Shown: piece by piece, positions 7,788 through 12,889 of the stretch | Numbering within the stretch: position 1 is the stretch's first letter | Layout: each line of letters begins with the position of its first letter | DNA from: an uncultured Candidatus Saccharibacteria bacterium | Lineage (GTDB): Bacteria; Patescibacteria; Saccharimonadia; Saccharimonadales; CAMLKC01 | DNA length: 12,900 nucleotides | NCBI GenBank assembly: GCA_946479025.1 | Contig: CAMLDM010000026.1 | Location: forward strand, 1 to 12,900 | Direction of reading: 5' to 3' | The notes under the pieces: generated by a model | Told to the model about the DNA's origin: nothing | The model's input: the letters and a program-made list of their open reading frames with translations, nothing else | Database searches by the model: none | Made by a program: the position numbers and the translations under genes

Positions 7788-8333
7788 ATGTCACAAAACC
7801 GATACGACTCAACCCGCCAATGGTACGCTATTCACACTTACAGCGGCTACGAAGAAAAAGTAGCCGACAGTATCCGCCAGAGAATTAACGCCGTCGACAT
7901 GGCTGACAAAATCTTTGACGTCATGGTACCGAAGGAAAAACAAATCGAAATTAAAAACGGCAAACGCAAGGTCGTTGAAAAGAAAATTTTCCAGGGCTAC
8001 GCGCTAGTTGAGATGAAGCTCACCGACGAAACGTGGTTCATCGTACGCAACACGCCGGGCGTTACCGGCTTCGTTGGCAGCGGCACCGAGCCAACACCAG
8101 TTTCCGACTCTGAAATCACCAAGATCAAGAAACGTATGGGCGTCGATGATCCGAAGCACCAGATCGACTTCAAGGAAGGCGAGGTGGTCTCTATCACCGA
8201 CGGTCCGTTCAAGGGATTCGACGGCGCGATTTCAGAAATCGACACCCAAAAGGGCAAGATCAAAGTCATGGTCAGTATGTTCGGCCGCGATACGCCGGTT
8301 GAGCTCGACGCACTCCAGGTTACCAAAGTCTAA
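7788..8333 (+). CDS. nusG: Transcription termination/antitermination factor NusG
   Basis: A 181-residue NusG. The NGN domain (about 10-115) begins with QWYAIHTYSGYEEKVADSI and includes FQGYALVEM and RNTPGVTGFVG. It binds the RNA polymerase clamp and promotes processive elongation. The C-terminal KOW domain (about 125-181) has FKEGEVVSITDGPFKGFDGAI, the part that contacts S10 or Rho. The length is typical of the family. The ribosome binding site AAGGA lies just before the ATG. It is co-transcribed with secE and closed by a terminator right after the gene. Confidence 0.97.
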   Translation: MSQNRYDSTRQWYAIHTYSGYEEKVADSIRQRINAVDMADKIFDVMVPKEKQIEIKNGKRKVVEKKIFQGYALVEMKLTDETWFIVRNTPGVTGFVGSGTEPTPVSDSEITKIKKRMGVDDPKHQIDFKEGEVVSITDGPFKGFDGAISEIDTQKGKIKVMVSMFGRDTPVELDALQVTKV

Positions 8334-8346
8334 GGAAAATAGAGGA

Positions 8347-8371
8347 AGACCCGCATACGGCGGGTCTTTTG
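8347..8371 (+). terminator. Intrinsic terminator after nusG
   Basis: An eight-base perfect stem (AGACCCGC 8347-8354 with GCGGGTCT 8360-8367) and a five-base loop, followed by TTTTGTTTAT. It ends the secE-nusG transcript 14 bases after the nusG stop. Confidence 0.9.
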
Positions 8372-8376
8372 TTTAT

Positions 8377-8673
8377 ATGTCAGATCACGAGCACACCGTC
8401 ATCCGCGCATTCATTCCGCACCCCGAAGAGCCGACCAACTACCTTCGGTCTCCGAGCGGCGAAATTCCAGCGTACCTCCACGATCACAACAATGGCACGT
8501 ACGAACAAGGACTTCGCAAACTCGGCCAAGGATTGATCGGCTGCATCAACCTTTCCGTTCACCGGCGCGTACCGACGCGCGAATTGGAGGAAACGGCAGG
8601 GGAGATCGTCTACGAAACGAAGCCGCTCGACGGTTTCACGCCTCATCCGGACGATCTGTTCCAATGGCATTAG
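8377..8673 (+). CDS. Small hypothetical protein between nusG and rplK
   Basis: A 98-residue acidic, histidine-rich soluble protein of no family I recognise (N-terminus MSDHEHTVIRAFIPHPEEP, C-terminus TPHPDDLFQWH). No membrane segment or known motif is visible. The frame stays open upstream through the nusG terminator, but the ATG at 8377 is the only sensible start. No Shine-Dalgarno sequence precedes it, because the terminator's T-tract ends just before the ATG, and no -10 box is at the leaderless distance. Expression may rely on readthrough of the nusG terminator. Composition and length make it a likely gene, but the weak start signals keep confidence moderate. Confidence 0.55.
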   Translation: MSDHEHTVIRAFIPHPEEPTNYLRSPSGEIPAYLHDHNNGTYEQGLRKLGQGLIGCINLSVHRRVPTRELEETAGEIVYETKPLDGFTPHPDDLFQWH

Positions 8674-8676
8674 CCC

Positions 8677-8705
8677 TTGCTTTTTCTCCTTAAAAAGCAT
8701 ATAGT
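8677..8705 (+). promoter_or_regulatory. Promoter of rplK
   Basis: -35 TTGCTT (8677-8682), a 17-base spacer and -10 TATAGT (8700-8705), the same -10 as secE. The predicted start is near 8712. The leader then contains a small hairpin with ACTCG (8719-8723) and CGAGT (8730-8734) arms before AAGGA and the rplK start. Confidence 0.7.
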
Positions 8706-8751
8706 AGTGAAGTTACGCACTCGGTAATACGAGTAAAAGAAGGAAAATATA

Positions 8752-9177
8752 ATGGCAAAGAAAATTATCGGCAACTTGAAGCTTCGTATTCCAGCTGGCC
8801 GTGCAACCGCAGGTCCTCCAGTAGGTAGCACGCTTGGTCAGTGGGGTCTGAACATGATGGACTTCATCAACCCGTTCAACGATGCTACTAAAGGTGACAT
8901 GGGCAAAGACGTTATCGTGCATATTCAGGTGTTCGAAGACCGCACCTTCGCCTGGAAAAGCCTTGGCCAGCCAGTAGACGACGCGATCCGCGACGCTATC
9001 GGCATCAAAAAAGGAAGCGGCAAGCCACACAGTGAAAAAGTTGGCAAGATCACCCGCGCACAGCTTGAAACGATCGCAGAAGCTAAGAAAGATTTTCTTA
9101 ACGCGAACGACATGGAAGCCCGCGTAAAGATCATCGCCGGCACCGCACGCTCAATGGGCGTTGAAGTCGTCGAATAA
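8752..9177 (+). CDS. rplK: 50S ribosomal protein L11 (uL11)
   Basis: A 141-residue L11, full length. The N-terminal domain (1-70) has the family signature as LRIPAGRATAGPPVGSTLGQ, followed by GLNMMDFINPFN. The C-terminal RNA-binding domain (75-141) has KKGSGKPHSEKVGKITRAQL and GTARSMGVEV. It binds 23S rRNA at the GTPase-associated centre. The usual PxPP of the signature reads AGPP here, and the residue after LGQ is Trp instead of His or Arg. The ribosome binding site AAGGA lies about seven bases before the ATG. Most bacteria have rplA directly after rplK; here a terminator follows. Confidence 0.97.
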   Translation: MAKKIIGNLKLRIPAGRATAGPPVGSTLGQWGLNMMDFINPFNDATKGDMGKDVIVHIQVFEDRTFAWKSLGQPVDDAIRDAIGIKKGSGKPHSEKVGKITRAQLETIAEAKKDFLNANDMEARVKIIAGTARSMGVEVVE

Positions 9178-9196
9178 AGCAACCATTTTTAAAAAT

Positions 9197-9228
9197 GCAC
9201 CGCATCCGAAAGGTATGGTGCTTTTTAA
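9197..9228 (+). terminator. Intrinsic terminator after rplK
   Basis: GCACC (9197-9201) pairs with GGTGC (9217-9221). The stem continues inward with a few wobble and mismatched pairs to a CGAAA loop, and TTTTTAATTTTATTT follows. It lies about 20 bases after the rplK stop and ends a single-gene unit. A perfect 14-base palindrome (CATTTTTAAAAATG) lies just upstream, between stop and hairpin. Confidence 0.8.
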
Positions 9229-9249
9229 TTTTATTTACATTTTTGCAAA

Positions 9250-9317
9250 GTTATTTGTACGCATAATGGGAGTATGCTACGCTTAGTGTACGTAGGTAAC
9301 ATGTAAAGGAGGAACAC
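9250..9317 (+). promoter_or_regulatory. Leader region of the 100-residue protein gene
   Basis: Possible -10 boxes are CATAAT (9262-9267) and TATGCT (9273-9278); neither has a good -35. A dyad, CTACG (9277-9281) and CGTAG (9291-9295) around a nine-base loop, lies next to the second box and could be an operator or leader hairpin. The leader ends in AAAGGAGG five or six bases before the ATG at 9318, the strongest ribosome binding site in the window. Confidence 0.35.
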
Positions 9318-9620
9318 ATGAACACCGAAACACTTTCTCTCAATACCAAGGAGCAGCTTGAACCACGAGGCACCACGCTTGCAGATCTCGAAGCAATCAT
9401 CGAAAATGCCGCGGCGGCGCTAACGCCCCACGAACGGGCAATTCTGGAAAATCCCAACCCGACGCCACCAGAGCTAAGGGTAGCAGCTCAGGAAGCAAGC
9501 CCCGAAATAACGTTCGACGGACTTCTGCGAAAGACTCCGGAAATTGAAAGTCCTGGCCGCGACCACTCCATGAAGTTAAATATCAAAAAGGAGACTGACT
9601 GGGCATTTAAAGCCTGGTAG
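9318..9620 (+). CDS. Small protein, candidate precursor peptide of the synthetase-like enzyme
   Basis: A 100-residue soluble protein of no family I recognise. Residues 19-45 (TTLADLEAIIENAAAALTPHERAILEN region) look helical, 46-65 are Pro-rich, and the tail 68-100 is short, basic and aromatic, ending KETDWAFKAW. There is no signal peptide or cysteine. The consensus ribosome binding site implies high translation. The asparagine-synthetase-like gene starts 22 bases after its stop with no ribosome binding site of its own, suggesting coupling. A small protein ahead of such an enzyme is how lasso-peptide precursors are arranged, and macrolactam geometry is possible (for example Gly68 to Glu75, or Ser84 or Met85 to Glu92). 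However, the lasso leader motif and the Thr at -2 are not clearly present. It could equally be a partner protein. Confidence 0.75.
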   Translation: MNTETLSLNTKEQLEPRGTTLADLEAIIENAAAALTPHERAILENPNPTPPELRVAAQEASPEITFDGLLRKTPEIESPGRDHSMKLNIKKETDWAFKAW

Positions 9621-9642
9621 GCGGCGTGCGTGGTTTATCTTC

Positions 9643-11238
9643 ATGTTTTTAACCATACGGCGCAGCGACAACAGTAAGCCCGCAACACTATTTGAACAGG
9701 CGCAGACCGCCACACATCTGCATCTCTCTAACAATAAAGTACAGGTGCAGCTTGCCAAGCGACTCAGCTTCCCAATGACATACTGTCAGAAATTAGATGA
9801 TGGCAGTTTTCAGCTTGGTTATGGCAATACCAGCCCCTCACAAAACGAAGAGTTTTTGAAAATAACCATTCAAAAAGACGGAACAATTGATATTGAACGC
9901 GATGCGCGCGCGACGCTACCAGTTTTTTACGGTTACAGCGAAGGGATTTTCATACTAAGCAACGATTACGGCACTGTGGTTGAAGCGTTACCGAAGCTCA
10001 CTTTAAATTCAGACGACATCGTGCTTACTATCGCGCCGCGGCGCTTCCACCGCCCAACCTTGTGGCATGAAGTGGGGATGCTTCGTAGCGGAGAGGCGCT
10101 CCACGTCGGCGTGAGTAGGACGCCCGTTAAAACCATGCCTCGTGGACGAACATGGATCGGCACCAACGACCTGCCGGAATCTGACCCCGAAGAATTTCTG
10201 CCACGTTTGGATGACACGCTGGCTCGACACCTCCGCGCCTACGTTCCGTCGCCCGAGGAGCATCCGCCAGGATTTGAGGTAAGTGGCGGTCTGGACTCTT
10301 CAACAATTCTCTTATATTTTGCTCAAACGCACCCTGGTGCAGCCTGGCATGGCATGAGCATCTCGTATCCTGATTTGCAGCGAGTCACACAAGCCAATAA
10401 ACTCCACGCCATATCGAGCTACGCGCCGAACGGAACGCTTAGTCTTATAAAGATGGAGCAGATGTACGACGAGGCATCCGCCAGGTTCACCACCGCTGAT
10501 CCACGACCGTTCTCGGTCATCGACAGCACCGGCACCGCAAGCTTTGAAACGATCGCAAGCACTCTTGAAAAAGCGGGAGTGACAACTATCTTCAAAGGCA
10601 ACGGCGGCGATAACCTTTTCGATCACAACCTCACCGCAAGCTGGCAGCTCGACATAGGAGAAGAACCGATGAGGCGCGTATTGGCTCAACTACCGAACGA
10701 CTTTCTTACCGACCATTTTCGCGATCATCTGCGCGCCCTTAACGAGGGTAAAGGCGACGAAGAATATAAGCTTCCGACCTTATCTACAAGCGCCTGTGGA
10801 TCAGACCCAATAGTCAACTCATATATCCACCACGGCATCTGGCCGGCAAATCCATTTCTAGATACCGATTTCTTTACCTACTGCCAGGGGCTTCCGTACA
10901 AGTTCAAGCACAACAAGCATATTTCAAGGATTTACTACCGCGCTAAAAACTGGCCATCCGTTCTTTATGATGAGACATACCCGAACGAAGTCCCCGAAGA
11001 CGATCTCGAGAAGCCATACCTGACTGATGAGTTCGCGCAGATCATAGAGGATTTCGCGAACCGATCAGTGCTCGACTACCTGGGATACATCGACGCAGTA
11101 AAAATGCTTCAGGCATACCACGACATCAAAAATGGTGAGAGAGCCATCGATCCGGGAATTTTCACCATAAGCCTGTGGCTCAATATAGAATTTAATTTGC
11201 ATCTTGCAATGCGCGCAGGCCAATGGCAGCCTAATTAA
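9643..11238 (+). CDS. Asparagine-synthetase-like amide synthetase (lasso cyclase-like)
   Basis: A 531-residue protein. Residues about 1-165 resemble a degenerate glutamine amidotransferase domain (DARATLPVFYGYSEGIFILSND), but there is no Cys at position 2, so glutamine cannot supply ammonia. The synthetase domain follows: the ATP/PPi loop SGGLDSS (214-220) and a second motif, GNGGDNLF (319-326), replacing the GGDE of true asparagine synthetases. Enzymes of this type, such as the lasso cyclases McjC/LarC and beta-lactam synthetases, adenylate a carboxylate and form an intramolecular amide. The C-terminal third includes HNKHISRIYYRAKNWPSVLY and is less recognisable. The gene starts at ATG 9643 with no ribosome binding site, just downstream of the 100-residue gene. 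The synthetase fold is secure; the reaction is inferred. Confidence 0.85.
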   Translation: MFLTIRRSDNSKPATLFEQAQTATHLHLSNNKVQVQLAKRLSFPMTYCQKLDDGSFQLGYGNTSPSQNEEFLKITIQKDGTIDIERDARATLPVFYGYSEGIFILSNDYGTVVEALPKLTLNSDDIVLTIAPRRFHRPTLWHEVGMLRSGEALHVGVSRTPVKTMPRGRTWIGTNDLPESDPEEFLPRLDDTLARHLRAYVPSPEEHPPGFEVSGGLDSSTILLYFAQTHPGAAWHGMSISYPDLQRVTQANKLHAISSYAPNGTLSLIKMEQMYDEASARFTTADPRPFSVIDSTGTASFETIASTLEKAGVTTIFKGNGGDNLFDHNLTASWQLDIGEEPMRRVLAQLPNDFLTDHFRDHLRALNEGKGDEEYKLPTLSTSACGSDPIVNSYIHHGIWPANPFLDTDFFTYCQGLPYKFKHNKHISRIYYRAKNWPSVLYDETYPNEVPEDDLEKPYLTDEFAQIIEDFANRSVLDYLGYIDAVKMLQAYHDIKNGERAIDPGIFTISLWLNIEFNLHLAMRAGQWQPN

Positions 11239-11412
11239 TTCTCAACACCCGCGGTCGCAGCATTGCCAAGCGTCTCATGACGATGGCGCACGACGAAAGC
11301 AAGGGGACTGGGGCGGAGAAGATCAACCTCACCTCGAATCCTCACCGCGTCGAGGCACGAGAGTTCAGTGACCTCGCAGCCAGCGGGGATTTCACTTTCC
11401 CGTAGCTTTTCG
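11239..11412. other. Gap between the synthetase-like and Nudix genes
   Basis: About 170 bases with no terminator after the synthetase-like gene and no convincing gene. A minus-strand open frame (11441 to 11235) crosses it without start signals. Only the Nudix -10 box at its right edge is identifiable. Confidence 0.4.
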
Positions 11413-11418
11413 TATACT
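11413..11418 (+). promoter_or_regulatory. -10 box for a leaderless Nudix mRNA
   Basis: TATACT ends six bases before the ATG at 11425, so transcription should start at the A of the start codon. The -35 is weak (TTCACT at 11391-11396, 16 bp spacing). This geometry favours 11425 over the in-frame ATG at 11368. Confidence 0.6.
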
Positions 11419-11424
11419 TGCTTT

Positions 11425-11955
11425 ATGGCACATATCCACACCGAAAAAGGCCAACACGACCATACTATCAGTATTTATATCTTTCGTACCGATTTTGCCG
11501 AGCCGAAGGTGATGCTCCATTTTCACCGAAAAATGAAAATCTACGCCCAGTTTGGCGGGCATATTGAACTGAACGAGACTCCATGGCAAGCAGCTCTTCA
11601 CGAACTCCGTGAAGAAAGCGGATACGATATCGACCAGCTGAAGATTTTACAGCCACCGCAGCGACTGAAACGCGTCGAAAATGCCATAGTTCATCCGCAA
11701 CCAGCTGCGCATGTTACCATGACATACCCATCATTTGGCGGCCACAACCATACCGACAGCACGTATGTCTTCACGGCAGACGGGGAGCCTCGATACAAGC
11801 CGGAGGAAGGCGAGTCCACCGACATCCGTCTCTTTACGCGCGAGGAGGTCCTCGCCTCGGATCAGATCGACACCATTACGCGCGACATAGCCTTGTATGG
11901 TTTTGATGAGATTCTGGCTAACTGGCAGCCGCTTTCCCTGGGTGAATTCAATTAA
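11425..11955 (+). CDS. Nudix hydrolase
   Basis: A 176-residue cytoplasmic hydrolase of nucleoside-diphosphate-linked compounds. The Nudix box is GHIELNETPWQAALHELREE followed by SGY (about residues 47-69). It fits GX5EX7REUXEEXGU except that the first Arg is His. The metal-binding glutamates are intact, so activity is likely. Flanking strands (HTISIYIFRTDF, KVMLHFH, KMKIYAQFGG) and a C-terminal helix fit a single-domain Nudix fold. The HTISIYIF…KVMLHFHRK opening resembles ADP-ribose or NTP hydrolases, but the substrate cannot be assigned. I chose the ATG at 11425 because a -10 box ends six bases before it. It has its own promoter, so it need not be tied to the synthetase-like gene. Confidence 0.88.
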   Translation: MAHIHTEKGQHDHTISIYIFRTDFAEPKVMLHFHRKMKIYAQFGGHIELNETPWQAALHELREESGYDIDQLKILQPPQRLKRVENAIVHPQPAAHVTMTYPSFGGHNHTDSTYVFTADGEPRYKPEEGESTDIRLFTREEVLASDQIDTITRDIALYGFDEILANWQPLSLGEFN

Positions 11956-11977
11956 GTTGTAAAAACTGCTTATGTCA

Positions 11978-12008
11978 TTGACCGCCCAGCTATTGCCGGC
12001 GCTATAAT
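11978..12008 (+). promoter_or_regulatory. Promoter ahead of a structured non-coding region
   Basis: -35 TTGACC (11978-11983), a 19-base spacer and a perfect -10 TATAAT (12003-12008). The predicted start near 12015 lies about 260 bases ahead of the next gene, so the transcript begins with a long untranslated stretch. The spacer is two bases longer than ideal. Confidence 0.55.
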
Positions 12009-12014
12009 AAAGAA

Positions 12015-12230
12015 GGTCGTGAGAGTACTGGTGGAGAACCTTTTTACTAGCAGACCTTAATCAAACACCCGTGGGCATACACACTGGCTGAGCAGCAAAG
12101 CGTCCCTGTCGCACGTACATATTCGATCGCTACTTCAGGATCAAAGCAGTTTTCAAGCGGTGATTTCTGTTTCCTCGTAGCTTACTCTATAAATTCCGCA
12201 GCTGACCATCTTTCTAGTTGTCAGTTTTTT
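12015..12230 (+). ncRNA. Candidate structured RNA or attenuated leader
   Basis: About 215 bases bounded by a promoter and a T-tract hairpin, with no plausible coding frame. Local pairings found by eye include AAGGTC (12013-12018) with GACCTT (12053-12058) enclosing CTGGT/ACTAG arms (12028-12032, 12046-12050); AGAGTA (12022-12027) with TACTCT (12183-12188), joining the two ends; and ATCGCT (12126-12131) with AGCGGT (12156-12161). The 5' GGTC could instead pair with GACC at 12204-12207, which overlaps the terminator stem. I see no signature of tmRNA, SRP RNA, RNase P RNA or tRNA. It is either a free small RNA or the regulatory leader of the 82-residue gene. Confidence 0.42.
12202..12230 (+). 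terminator. Terminator-like hairpin upstream of the 82-residue gene
   Basis: CTGAC (12202-12206) and GTCAG (12220-12224) form a five-base stem with a 13-base loop, followed at once by TTTTTT (12225-12230). The stem is short, so termination may be partial or conditional. Its left arm overlaps GACC, which could pair with the RNA's 5' end. Confidence 0.5.
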
Positions 12231-12275
12231 ATTTACCTAAAATAAAACAGTTTTTCTCGAAAAAGGAGTAAGAAT

Positions 12276-12524
12276 ATGGCAAAATCTATCACCATTAACA
12301 GTCCGGTTGACGTCACCGCTATCGGCTTCGCTCGGAACATGCGGACATACCCACGCCGGATCGAATTCGAAGGCATGACCTACGATTTCATCGACGCGGG
12401 GCTCCGTACCATCATCCGAAAAGGCGACCGCATCGCGCAGATCTTCACGATGACGGATGGAGCAAACGACTACCGCCTCAGAAGCGAGGCGGGAAACTGG
12501 ACACTACTGAGCATGACTCGGTAG
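12276..12524 (+). CDS. Small hypothetical protein behind a long leader
   Basis: An 82-residue soluble, basic protein with no recognised family (MAKSITINSPVDVTAIG…, core FEGMTYDFIDAGLRTIIRKGDRIAQIFTMTDG). The alternating strand-like pattern suggests a small beta-rich fold. There is no signal peptide or membrane segment. AAAAAGGAGT lies eight or so bases before the ATG, an excellent ribosome binding site, and TTTTT-CTCG-AAAAA (12251-12264) could form a weak stem against it. A strong terminator follows seven bases after the stop, so it is a single-gene unit. The neat promoter, ribosome binding site and terminator make it a real gene. Confidence 0.8.
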   Translation: MAKSITINSPVDVTAIGFARNMRTYPRRIEFEGMTYDFIDAGLRTIIRKGDRIAQIFTMTDGANDYRLRSEAGNWTLLSMTR

Positions 12525-12530
12525 AGATGA

Positions 12531-12567
12531 GCAAAGGAGCCGTACAGGAGCGGCTCCTTTGCTTTTT
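12531..12567 (+). terminator. Strong intrinsic terminator after the 82-residue gene
   Basis: A perfect 12-base stem (GCAAAGGAGCCG 12531-12542 with its complement 12551-12562), an 8-base loop and TTTTT. It is the strongest T-tracted terminator hairpin in the window. Confidence 0.93.
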
Positions 12568-12574
12568 GACTTAA

Positions 12575-12621
12575 TTAATAAAAAATTATAGAGTAGTTAT
12601 AGTTCATTCAGTTAAGTGAAC
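12575..12621 (+). promoter_or_regulatory. Promoter with a possible operator dyad for the last gene
   Basis: TTAATA (12575-12580), 17 bases, then TATAGT (12598-12603), the same -10 as secE and rplK. An alternative is TTGACT (12566-12571) with TATAGA (12587-12592) at 15 bp. A dyad, GTTCA (12602-12606) and TGAAC (12617-12621), overlaps the end of the -10 and the predicted start, a position where a repressor or leader hairpin could act. Confidence 0.45.
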
Positions 12622-12643
12622 GCTTGAGAAACAGGGAGGTTCT

Positions 12644-12850
12644 ATGTTCGGCATGTCGAGCTTCGCAACAGGCTTCGTACTGATCGCAGGCATCGCCGGC
12701 ACCGTCACACTCTTCGTCGGGTGCTTCAACGCCTGGGCAGGGGCCTCGATCGCCAAGTCCGCAAGTAGGACTCAGATCGCCCAAGCCAACGCGCGCAAAG
12801 CCGAGGCCGAGCTGAAGCGTCTCGAAGGACGCGATGACTCATCCGCCTGA
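12644..12850 (+). CDS. Small single-pass membrane protein with a coiled-coil-like tail
   Basis: A 68-residue protein. Residues 8-35 form one hydrophobic segment (ATGFVLIAGIAGTVTLFVGCF), and residues 40-62 form a charged, Ala-rich helix (TQIAQANARKAEAELKRLEG) with coiled-coil character. GGGAGG lies five bases before the ATG, a strong ribosome binding site. No family is recognised; small membrane proteins of this shape often modulate larger complexes, but nothing here identifies one. The gene is visibly richer in G and C than its neighbours and is the only one in the window ending in TGA, so it may have been acquired or belong to a different sequence context that continues rightwards. Confidence 0.72.
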   Translation: MFGMSSFATGFVLIAGIAGTVTLFVGCFNAWAGASIAKSASRTQIAQANARKAEAELKRLEGRDDSSA

Positions 12851-12855
12851 CCTCT

Positions 12856-12889
12856 GGGCCGCGGCGTGACGCACAGTCCGCCGCGGCCC
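12856..12889. repeat. GC-rich perfect inverted repeat after the last gene
   Basis: Arms of 11 bases, GGGCCGCGGCG (12856-12866) and its exact complement (12879-12889), with a possible extra GAC/GTC pairing inside. It begins five bases after the stop and would form a very stable hairpin. No T-tract follows within the window, so it may be a Rho-independent-like or mRNA-stabilising hairpin, or a different element. Confidence 0.65.

Noticed and set aside
11235..11441. A 68-codon minus-strand frame in the gap before the Nudix gene, converging on the synthetase-like gene.
   Set aside because: It would start by GTG inside the Nudix gene without a ribosome binding site and matches nothing recognisable. 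It could be a remnant, but support is too weak to list as a gene.
12015..12230. 6S RNA, tmRNA, SRP RNA or RNase P RNA identity for the structured region.
   Set aside because: No conserved core sequences of tmRNA, SRP RNA or RNase P RNA were found. The end-to-end pairing is only loosely 6S-like, so I leave it unassigned.
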